NCBI GenBank assembly: GCA_023415375.1
Contig: JAEZKW010000304.1
Location: 1-10,522 of the forward strand
Direction: 5' to 3'
DNA: 10,522 bases
DNA from: Bacillota bacterium
GTDB lineage: Bacteria > Bacillota > UBA4882 > UBA8346
The notes under the pieces were generated by a model. The model was not told the origin of the DNA. It saw only the letters and a list, made by a program, of their open reading frames with translations, and made no database searches. Positions 4,935 to 10,522 of this stretch are shown here, one piece after another. The translations under genes were made by a program, and so were the position numbers. Numbering within the stretch: position 1 is the first letter of the stretch; each line of letters starts with the position of its first letter.

Positions 4935-5972
4935 TTGGAAAAGATTAAAGCGGTACGACTGAATGCAACGATTCTTCCCATCAGCGATAAAGAACGAAAA
5001 TGGATAAAAGCCGCCGGAATTGATGAACTTGTGGAAATCGAGGGGACCAGTCCCGGGGAGATAATTAATGTTTCGCAAGACGCGGATGTCTTATTTGTTA
5101 ATGTTGCCAAAATTGGGCGGGATGTGATTCGTAACCTTCAAAAATGCAGAGTTATTTGCAGGTACGGTGTAGGGACCGATAAAATAGACATTGAAGCCGC
5201 TACTGAACGAGGGATTTTCGTAGTCAATGTACCGGATTTTTGTCTGAATGAAATGGCCGAACATACGATGGCGCTTCTTTTAAGTCTGGCCCGAAGACTG
5301 CCAGACATGAATAAAAAGATGCGTTCCGGAGAATGGAACACCGCGCGATTATCGGCGATGGAAAACGTCTCCCGTATCGCCGGTAAAAAATTAGGTTTAA
5401 TAGGTTTTGGAAATATTGCCCGGGAAGTTGCTAAAAGAGCACAAGCTTTCAATATGAAAATCATCGATTTCCACCGGAATGTCAACCCGGAAATAGAAAA
5501 GAATTTCGGTGTTGAACCTGTTTCATTAGAGAAACTGTTGCAAGAAAGCGATTATGTTGTTGTACTGATTCCATTATCTCCTCAAACCATGGATTTAATC
5601 GGCGAACGGGAACTTAAGATGATGAAAAAAAGCGCAATACTGATTAATATGGCAAGGGGTTTGATTGTAGACGAATTGGCTTTGGCAAAAGCTTTAAAGG
5701 AGAAATGGATTGCCGGCGCGGGGATAGACGTTTATGGACATTTGGATGTTTTCAAGGAACCCAAGGGTCCAGTTGAAAGCCCATTTTTCGGACTCGAAAA
5801 TGTTATTTTGACGCCCCATGCAGGTGCTATTTCTCTTGAAGCCATTAATGAGTGTTCTAAAAAGGGTATAGCTGAAGTTAAGGGAATTCTCCAAGGCATT
5901 TGGCCTAAAAATTGTGTTAATCCTCATGTCAAACCCTGGTTTGAAAGCCGGCATATTGATATGGATACTTAA
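4935..5972 (+). CDS. NAD-dependent D-isomer 2-hydroxyacid dehydrogenase, CtBP/phosphoglycerate-dehydrogenase-like
   Basis: A 345-residue cytoplasmic oxidoreductase that interconverts a 2-hydroxy acid and a 2-oxo acid with NAD(H). An N-terminal substrate half (1-103) contains VICRYGVGTDKID (73-85). The Rossmann fold is inserted after it, with LGLIGFGNIARE at 153-164 and the nucleotide-binding Asp in IIDFHR near 178. The catalytic triad is visible: Arg in NMARG (R241), Glu in KEP (E275) and His in LTPHAG (H295). 'VDEL' after ARG and 'NVILTPHAG' are closest to the C-terminal-binding-protein-like branch. The TTG at 4935 follows GGGTGAT (4922-4928) and gives the usual family N-terminus; no ATG in frame is nearby. 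The carrier gene starts 21 bases downstream, so import and oxidation or reduction of a hydroxy acid is likely. The substrate is unknown. Confidence 0.88.
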   Translation: MEKIKAVRLNATILPISDKERKWIKAAGIDELVEIEGTSPGEIINVSQDADVLFVNVAKIGRDVIRNLQKCRVICRYGVGTDKIDIEAATERGIFVVNVPDFCLNEMAEHTMALLLSLARRLPDMNKKMRSGEWNTARLSAMENVSRIAGKKLGLIGFGNIAREVAKRAQAFNMKIIDFHRNVNPEIEKNFGVEPVSLEKLLQESDYVVVLIPLSPQTMDLIGERELKMMKKSAILINMARGLIVDELALAKALKEKWIAGAGIDVYGHLDVFKEPKGPVESPFFGLENVILTPHAGAISLEAINECSKKGIAEVKGILQGIWPKNCVNPHVKPWFESRHIDMDT

Positions 5973-5993
5973 AAAAGCCGACAGGAGCGGGCA

Positions 5994-6899
5994 ATGGATC
6001 AGAAAATTATTACTCAAGTATTGATTTTGTTTTTAATTGTGACTGTTGGTTATATCAGTAGAAAACGGGGGATTTTAAATCCCGCCCTTAATAAAGGTTT
6101 GACGGAATTTCTTTTAAATGTCGCTGTTCCGTTTTTGGTGGTATCTTCTTTTCAATTATCTTTTTCCCGGAAAATGCTGGCGGATGTGGGAATTGTCTTG
6201 ATTTTTTCAATTTCTGCGCATCTCCTGGCAATATTATTGGGTAAATTTCTATTTCATCGTATGCGCGGGGATACTGCCAGAATTCTCAGGTTTAGCAGCA
6301 TTTTTAACAATTGTGGATTTATGGGATATCCAATAATCGGCAGTATGTTCGGGCAACACGGGGTTTTTTATACATCTATCTATAATATTACCACGACGGT
6401 TTTTCTTTGGACTTATGGAGCATTCATCTTTACAGATAAAGTTGATTGTCATTTTTTAACCAAGGCCTTTATTAATCCAGGAATGGTTGCGACCTTATTA
6501 GGAATGCTGTTTTTCTTGTTTTCAGTTAAATTGCCGCTGCCTCTCGCCCAAACTTCGCAAATTATCGGCTCAATGGCCACCCCAATATCCATGATCATTA
6601 TTGGGTCAACACTGTCTGACGTTAAACCATTAGAGCTTTTTTTCAGTTGGCGGCTCTATTATGGAGCATTGGTAAGGTTATTGCTGATCCCCGTTTTAGT
6701 TTTATTATGCTTGAAATGGTTCAATTTGCAAAAGACTTTACTGGAAGTTTGCGTCTTGATCGTGGCTATGCCTGCACCGACAATGTCAGTCCTTTTTGCG
6801 GAGCAAAATAAGGGTGACGTATTGTTTGCATCCCGACTGGTTTTTTTCAGTACTATTCTTTCGATTTTCACCATTCCCTTGGTAAGTTGGATGTTTTGA
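5994..6899 (+). CDS. AEC-family transporter (auxin efflux carrier-like permease)
   Basis: A 301-residue inner-membrane secondary carrier, about ten hydrophobic segments, with the family hallmark NNCGFMGYPIIGSMFG at about 104-119. The repeat-like second half has SQIIGSMATPISMIIIG and ends in short hydrophobic helices (VLIVAMPAPTMSVLF near 258-272). Bacterial members carry malate, malonate or other organic acids, or similar small anions. AGGAG (5983-5987) stands six bases before the ATG. The gene is 21 bases after the dehydrogenase and surely co-transcribed with it. The pairing suggests that the carried molecule is the dehydrogenase's 2-hydroxy or 2-oxo acid. Length is normal for the family. 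No terminator with a T-run follows the stop. Confidence 0.92.
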   Translation: MDQKIITQVLILFLIVTVGYISRKRGILNPALNKGLTEFLLNVAVPFLVVSSFQLSFSRKMLADVGIVLIFSISAHLLAILLGKFLFHRMRGDTARILRFSSIFNNCGFMGYPIIGSMFGQHGVFYTSIYNITTTVFLWTYGAFIFTDKVDCHFLTKAFINPGMVATLLGMLFFLFSVKLPLPLAQTSQIIGSMATPISMIIIGSTLSDVKPLELFFSWRLYYGALVRLLLIPVLVLLCLKWFNLQKTLLEVCVLIVAMPAPTMSVLFAEQNKGDVLFASRLVFFSTILSIFTIPLVSWMF

Positions 6900-6907
6900 A
6901 TTGTTGT

Positions 6908-7045
6908 TTATTTCTGCGGCGCAGACTTCCCTAAAATCTCTTTAACTTTCTCAGTAACCGCTTAGCCCAGTTTTGCATGCTCAACGGGATCAAAATGGAT
7001 CCCATCAACCGGACTGGAACGAATGGAAACGGAGGTTTTGATACT
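6908..7045 (-). pseudogene. SGNH/GDSL hydrolase, C-terminal remnant with internal stop
   Basis: Minus-strand frame ending at TAA 6908-6910. From 7045 leftward it reads SIKTSVSIRSSPVDGIHFDP, then VEHAKLG, a TAA stop (6964-6966), then AVTEKVKEILGKSAPQK. 'S.VDGIHFD...H..LG.AV.EKV..IL' is the typical end of SGNH-family esterases: the Asp and His of DGIH are the acid and base of the catalytic triad. An in-frame TGA (7046-7048) closes the fragment upstream, and the Ser and Gly/Asn blocks of the enzyme are absent. So this is a short, dead gene tail between two converging operons. A single sequencing error could explain one stop, but not the missing bulk. Confidence 0.7.
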
Positions 7046-7142
7046 TCAGGTTTTAATTAATTTGATTAAAAAGTTTACTCAGTAAATCTGCTGGCTTATC
7101 GACTCACCCCTTCAGGAACCCGGTCGGTAAAAGATACTTGGT

Positions 7143-7197
7143 AGCATTTCCCCTCCCCTTGACCGATGGTTTGATTCAAATGCTAAAGGGAGGGGAA
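7143..7197. repeat. interleaved inverted repeats (pseudoknot-like) at the operon ends
   Basis: Two inverted repeats interlock. AGCATTT (7143-7149) pairs with AAATGCT (7178-7184). TTCCCCTCCCCTT (7148-7160) pairs, with one bulge, with AAGGGAGGGGAA (7186-7197). The order A-B-A'-B' allows either a pseudoknot or two competing hairpins. It lies 47 bases beyond the stop of the minus-strand dehydrogenase gene, where a terminator would be expected, but no U-tract follows in that direction. Confidence 0.55.
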
Positions 7198-7243
7198 GGT
7201 CGAAAGGCTGCAACAATAAGCTACATCTTTATAATCAGTTTAA

Positions 7244-8206
7244 TTAATATAGTTTTACTTGATGTAAGGGCGGTTTGCCCTCCAGGAAATCCCTGGCGTT
7301 TTGCAATGAAAAACGGATAATCCGGTCGTTTGCTTCATCGGTGGCCGCACCGATGTGCGGCATGGCGATTACCTTGTTGCAAGTTAAAAGTTCTGAATCA
7401 TACGGAGGTTCGGTTGCAAAACTATCAATCGCCGCTCCGGCGATGATCCCGGTTTCTAGCGCCAGATAGAGAGCATCCTCGTTGATGACCTGGCCCCGGG
7501 CGGCATTAATCAAATAAGCCGTCGGCTTCATGGCTACCAATTGCTCCCAATCAATCATGTTTTTCGTGGTACCGTCTCCTGGAATATGCAGGCTTAAAAA
7601 ATCGGCTTGGTTAACAAGTTCGTCCAATGGAACATACTGAAATCCTAGCTCCTCTGCCGCGGCTTCATTTTGATACAGGTCATACGCCAATACTTTCATA
7701 TCAAAAGCTCTGGCATATTGGGCCAATGTCTTTCCGATCGCCCCCATCCCGACGATGCCTAATGTTTTTTTTGAAATTTCTTTGCCGGGCATCGTGTGCC
7801 AGATCTGCCGGCGCATCTCGGCGTCACATTGAGGTATCTGGCGGGCTAGCCCGATCATCAGCCCGATTACCAACTCGGCGACGGCGTTGCTATTCATTCC
7901 AGGGCAATTGGTAACCATCACTGGATGCCGGATAATCGCCTGACGGTCTATTTTATCAAGTCCGACACCGAATTTACAAAGGATTTTCAATTTCCGGGCA
8001 GCGCAAAGAACCGCTTCGGTAACATGTTCCATGCCAAAGATGAATGCATCAGCATCTTTAATGATTTCACATAATTCCGCTTCTTCAATTTCAGTATCAT
8101 GAAACAATGCGGTAACTTCATAATCAATGCCCGGACAAAAATCAGCTACGGCTTGTTTGGTTATCTCTTCTTCCCTTTTGGTTAACGTTATCAATATTTT
8201 TTTCAT
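7244..8206 (-). CDS. NAD-dependent D-isomer 2-hydroxyacid dehydrogenase (phosphoglycerate-dehydrogenase-like)
   Basis: A 320-residue cytoplasmic dehydrogenase, a different branch from the one at 4935-5972. The N-terminal substrate domain has LCKFGVGLDKID (76-87). The NAD fold has LGIVGMGAIGKTLA (149-162), a complete GxGxxG, and the Asp of LAYD (D175) that selects NAD over NADP. Catalytic residues are Arg in NAARG (R237), Glu in ATEPP (E266) and His in MPHIGA (H284). Length matches the 310-330 norm. AGGAGA overlaps the stop of the permease gene upstream, and the ATG follows after a 12-base gap, so it is the last gene of the ABC importer operon. It probably acts on a sugar acid or hydroxy acid derived from the imported compound; a glyoxylate/hydroxypyruvate-reductase-like role is possible. 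The family call is secure, the substrate is not. Confidence 0.9.
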   Translation of the reverse strand: MKKILITLTKREEEITKQAVADFCPGIDYEVTALFHDTEIEEAELCEIIKDADAFIFGMEHVTEAVLCAARKLKILCKFGVGLDKIDRQAIIRHPVMVTNCPGMNSNAVAELVIGLMIGLARQIPQCDAEMRRQIWHTMPGKEISKKTLGIVGMGAIGKTLAQYARAFDMKVLAYDLYQNEAAAEELGFQYVPLDELVNQADFLSLHIPGDGTTKNMIDWEQLVAMKPTAYLINAARGQVINEDALYLALETGIIAGAAIDSFATEPPYDSELLTCNKVIAMPHIGAATDEANDRIIRFSLQNARDFLEGKPPLHQVKLY

Positions 8207-8218
8207 TCGCAGATTCTC

Positions 8219-9046
8219 CTATCCTTTCACTCCGCCTAAAGTCATCCCATTCATCAAATACCGCGAGGCAAAAATATACATGATGACCGCAGGAACGGTG
8301 GCGACCATGGCTCCGGCCATCAAAGGCCCCCATGCAAAAGCATCGGCAACAATCATGTCCGACAAGGCCAGGGGAAGCGTCCGCGACATTTCATCGGTTA
8401 AAACAACCAAAGCATATAAATATTCACACCAACACAAAGTAAACGAAAAGATCGCCGTCGCGACTATCCCAGGCAATGACAAAGGAAATATAACCCGGAA
8501 CAAGGCCCCCACTCTGGAATTGCCGTCAATCACGGCGGCCTCTTCCAGTTCTTTCGGGATTGACGAAAAATAAGCACTCAGCATCCAGGTCGCATAAGGT
8601 ATGGTAAAGGTGGGATAGAGCAACACCATGGCGAAAATGTTATTATTAAGCCCCAGTCTACAGACTAAGATATATAACGGGATAAATAGTACGGTCCGTG
8701 GCATTAAATAAGCATATAAAATACTTTTAGACATTGTTTTGCGTCCCCGAAATTTCAACTTTGAAATCGCATAGGCTGCAAATGCACTAAAACCAATCGT
8801 GACGAGCGATACGACCGTTGCTACAAACAAGCTATTTCGTAGATTGATTACAAACTTCGGGCTTGAAAAGATGGTGGAATACGAGGTCCAAACTATTTTC
8901 CCCGGCCAAAAAGTCGGAACGATATTATAGATTTCCAGCTGGGTTTTCATCGATGTAATAAATATCCAGTAAATCGGGAACAAAGCGAATATTAAAAACA
9001 CCAGTAGTGTTGCATATGTAAGCGTTTTTCTGCCGGTGATATTCAT
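8219..9046 (-). CDS. ABC sugar importer permease, MalG-like (CUT1 family)
   Basis: A 275-residue inner-membrane subunit with six predicted membrane helices, starting with YATLLVFLIFALFPIYWIFI (11-30). The cytoplasmic EAA loop that docks on the ATPase reads EEAAVIDGNSRVGALFRVIF and then PLSLPG (about 168-193). The protein ends with the GMTLGGVKG tail typical of MalG-type CUT1 permeases for oligosaccharides, glycerol phosphate and similar compounds. It starts 3 bases after the stop of the partner permease, using GGAGGTG nine or so bases ahead of the ATG, so the two are translated together. No ATPase gene is seen here; CUT1 systems often share one encoded elsewhere. The imported compound cannot be read from the permeases. 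Confidence 0.94.
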   Translation of the reverse strand: MNITGRKTLTYATLLVFLIFALFPIYWIFITSMKTQLEIYNIVPTFWPGKIVWTSYSTIFSSPKFVINLRNSLFVATVVSLVTIGFSAFAAYAISKLKFRGRKTMSKSILYAYLMPRTVLFIPLYILVCRLGLNNNIFAMVLLYPTFTIPYATWMLSAYFSSIPKELEEAAVIDGNSRVGALFRVIFPLSLPGIVATAIFSFTLCWCEYLYALVVLTDEMSRTLPLALSDMIVADAFAWGPLMAGAMVATVPAVIMYIFASRYLMNGMTLGGVKG

Positions 9047-9049
9047 CCT

Positions 9050-9973
9050 TTACACCTCCAAGTCCATGTTTTTTTTGGTAATATAGTGTACCAATAAGAT
9101 CAAAGCCGGAAAAAGAAAGATCGAAATGGCAATCGCTTTACCCAAATTCATGTTGAGAAAACCGCAAGTATAACTTAGGGTTGAGAGAACTTGAGTCCCA
9201 TTGGCAGGACCGCCGCGAGTTAATAACCAAATAATTTCAAAATCACTTAATGTCCAAATGGTGGTGATTATCGCCGCCAAGATTATGACGTTTTTAACCG
9301 CCGGCAATGTAATATGCCAAAACTGTTGAATTATATTCGCGCCGTCAATTTTTGCCGCTTCATAGAGGCCTAGGTCCACGGTTTGCAGCCCGGCCAGGAT
9401 GGAAATGCCTAAAAACGGCGTCCCGCGCCAAACATTGACAATGATTACCGAGGTCATCGCGAGCCAAGGTGTGGATAGCCAACCAACTTGCTCTTTCATT
9501 ATCCCTGAGTGGATTAAAATATAGTTTAACGCCCCGCCGACATCCGAATAAAGCCATTGCCAAATATAAACGGAAACCAAAGTGGGGATGGTCCAGGGCA
9601 AAATAAGCAATGCTCTGAAAAAACTGCGTGCCTTGATATCCTCATTAAGCACCAATGCCACCATCATGCCAAAAAGGACTTTAAAAATCACGGCTACTAC
9701 CGTAAAAATGGCCGTATTCAGCAAAGCTTTTAAAAACAACGGCTCAAAAATCAGATTCCAATAATTTTGGAGGCCGATAAAATTGGCGACGGAGCCAATC
9801 ATTTTATCAGTCAGACTCATATAGACCGCCCAGCAAAAAGGGACTAACATAACCAGTATTAAATATCCGGCGGTTGGCGCAAGCAGCCAAAAAGCCAATT
9901 TGCCCTCATTTTGCAGACGAGGTTTCTTCAGAGGATTTGATTTTTCAATCTTCATTAGATTATAATTTTCCAT
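9050..9973 (-). CDS. ABC sugar importer permease, MalF/UgpA-like (CUT1 family)
   Basis: A 307-residue inner-membrane subunit and partner of the MalG-like permease. A basic, polar N-terminus is followed by a first helix (LAFWLLAPTAGYLILVMLVP). The EAA loop is YEAAKIDGANIIQQFWHITL then P, at about 204-224, and RGGPANGTQVLSTLSY follows it, as in the UgpA/MalF-type family. It forms the membrane channel with the downstream gene product. Start choice: GGAG (9985-9982) lies only two bases before the ATG at 9979 but eight bases before the ATG at 9973, so the second ATG is preferred. The binding-protein gene lies upstream on the same strand, about 400 bases away, across a palindromic element and a hairpin. 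The substrate is probably a carbohydrate. Confidence 0.94.
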   Translation of the reverse strand: MENYNLMKIEKSNPLKKPRLQNEGKLAFWLLAPTAGYLILVMLVPFCWAVYMSLTDKMIGSVANFIGLQNYWNLIFEPLFLKALLNTAIFTVVAVIFKVLFGMMVALVLNEDIKARSFFRALLILPWTIPTLVSVYIWQWLYSDVGGALNYILIHSGIMKEQVGWLSTPWLAMTSVIIVNVWRGTPFLGISILAGLQTVDLGLYEAAKIDGANIIQQFWHITLPAVKNVIILAAIITTIWTLSDFEIIWLLTRGGPANGTQVLSTLSYTCGFLNMNLGKAIAISIFLFPALILLVHYITKKNMDLEV

Positions 9974-9998
9974 CTTCATTACTCCAATAGAATGGCTA

Positions 9999-10027
9999 TA
10001 GGGAGCGAGGAAAGCCGTCGCCCCCTA
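9999..10027 (-). promoter_or_regulatory. hairpin just upstream of the first permease gene
   Basis: On the minus strand TAGGGGGCGA (10027-10018), a 9-base loop, then TCGCTCCCTA (10008-9999), pairing over ten positions with one G-U. It ends 14 bases before the ribosome-binding site of the permease gene. No U-tract follows, so termination is unlikely; an effect on RNA stability or translation is possible. Confidence 0.45.
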
Positions 10028-10095
10028 CGCATATTACAGGTTACTACTCAACTTTCCCATTTCCAAAAATATGCCTAATGCAAGTGAAATATAGG

Positions 10096-10262
10096 GTTCT
10101 AGCCCTCATTCTTGCTTTCTCCCGTCATCGGGAGAAACGAAGGCTTTATCAAGAAAGCAAATAAAACAACCCGAAACAAGCTAAATACCAGCAAAGAACT
10201 ACCGTTCGTTTCTCCCCGCGGGAGAAAGTGCGCCTCCAAAGAGGCGAAGAATGAGGGCGGAC
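10096..10262. repeat. palindromic repeat element, copy 2 (inside the ABC operon)
   Basis: Same element as at 2093-2242, same orientation: GTTCTAGCCCTCATTCTTGC at the left, AGAATGAGGGCGGAC at the right. End hairpins are TTTCTCCCG-tcat-CGGGAGAAA (10116-10137) and TTTCTCC/GGAGAAA (10209-10227). It carries an extra small hairpin, CGCCTC-caaa-GAGGCG, at about 10230-10246 that copy 1 lacks. The outer arms CCCTCATTCTT and AAGAATGAGGG are perfectly inverted, so the whole element can fold into one long stem. It lies between the binding-protein gene and the permease genes of one operon. Confidence 0.82.
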
Positions 10263-10388
10263 CCAATTTATTTGACAAAAATCTATTAATTAATTTGTTC
10301 CGCCTCTGTCTTTCTAGTGTTTATTGCCTTTTTTCATGTGAAAAAGTTGTATCACTACTATATTTGGATAAAATCTAATTTAATTGAG

Positions 10389-10522
10389 TTACTTGCTGTA
10401 TATTTGTTCAATTCGGGTCTGTAATTCTTTCACTGCTTTTTCCGGCGACACTTTATTTCCTAAGATTTGTTGATAGGCATCGGTATAACAATGGGAATTA
10501 AACACTCCACCGGCATGATTGG
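10389..10522 (-). CDS. extracellular solute-binding protein of the sugar ABC importer, C-terminal fragment
   Basis: The last 44 codons of a protein that enters from the right edge; it ends at TAA 10389-10391. It reads NHAGGVFNSHCYTDAYQQIL, then GNKVSPEKAVKELQTRIEQI and YSK. 'SPEKAVKELQTRIEQI' is the usual C-terminal helix of family-1 solute-binding proteins, lipoproteins that catch the sugar outside the membrane and hand it to the permease pair. The placement, just upstream of MalF- and MalG-like genes on the same strand, supports this. The binding domain itself is outside the window, so the ligand cannot be guessed. About 400 bases separate it from the permease gene, long for such an operon and explained by the palindromic element. 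Confidence 0.75.
   Translation of the reverse strand, partial: NHAGGVFNSHCYTDAYQQILGNKVSPEKAVKELQTRIEQIYSK

Noticed and set aside
6912..6924. TCTGCG-G-CGCAGA palindrome as terminator of the carrier gene
   Set aside because: No room for a loop, no T-run after it, and it is explained as the last codons of the SGNH remnant.
7138..7320. 60-codon plus-strand frame
   Set aside because: It overlaps the end of the dehydrogenase gene on the other strand and the interlocked repeats; no start signal.
10112..10378. 88-codon plus-strand frame across the palindromic element
   Set aside because: Its sequence is the element itself plus AT-rich flank; no ribosome-binding site, and the other copy of the element does not keep the frame.
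1..10522. CRISPR array, tRNA or rRNA genes
   Set aside because: No regularly spaced short repeats, cloverleaf with CCA-type end, or conserved rRNA segment was seen on either strand.

Overview
The window looks like a Bacillota-type chromosome. Ribosome-binding sites are strong and purine-rich (AAAGGAGG, GGAGGTG, GGGTGAT), two genes start with TTG, base composition is moderately low in GC, and genes of transport and sugar-acid metabolism sit among many decayed fragments. A KdsC-type phosphatase would suit a lineage that makes ulosonic acids, for example a diderm Firmicute, but this is inference; the sequence alone does not name the organism.

Layout. 1-202 is the 3' end of an MFS transporter. 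203-2860 is a decay zone. It holds two diverged direct repeats (about 427-716 and 1388-1708), each carrying the C-terminal end of a uracil-DNA-glycosylase-like gene on the minus strand. Between them lies a stretch packed with perfect inverted repeats. After them comes an HNH endonuclease gene split in two by about 300 bp that contain a palindromic repeat element (2093-2242). 2860-3216 is an AT-rich regulatory region with two convergent, near-consensus promoters and a strong minus-strand intrinsic terminator, which together suggest a small RNA. 3217-4825 encodes a KdsC-like HAD phosphatase and an HMGL-like (DRE-TIM) aldolase; this pair is visibly AT-richer than the rest. 4851-4867 is a 17-bp perfect palindrome, a possible operator, ahead of 4935-6899, which encodes a CtBP-like 2-hydroxyacid dehydrogenase and an AEC-family carrier. 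6908-7045 is the broken tail of an SGNH hydrolase. 7244-10522 is a minus-strand CUT1-type ABC sugar importer operon in the order binding protein (partial), MalF-like permease, MalG-like permease, second 2-hydroxyacid dehydrogenase.

How the genes fit together. Two transport and dehydrogenase units converge on about 6900-7240. Each pairs a carrier with an NAD-dependent 2-hydroxyacid dehydrogenase, consistent with uptake and oxidation or reduction of sugar acids or hydroxy acids. The phosphatase and aldolase would suit making, or possibly breaking, a 2-keto-3-deoxy sugar acid. The palindromic element occurs a second time (10096-10262), between the binding-protein gene and the first permease gene, where it could lower downstream expression as the malE-malF intergenic repeat does in E. 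coli.

No intact mobile-element gene, rRNA, tRNA or CRISPR array was seen. The most interesting items are the element-split HNH gene beside glycosylase remnants, the convergent-promoter, terminator and small-RNA region upstream of the phosphatase, and the phosphatase-aldolase pair.
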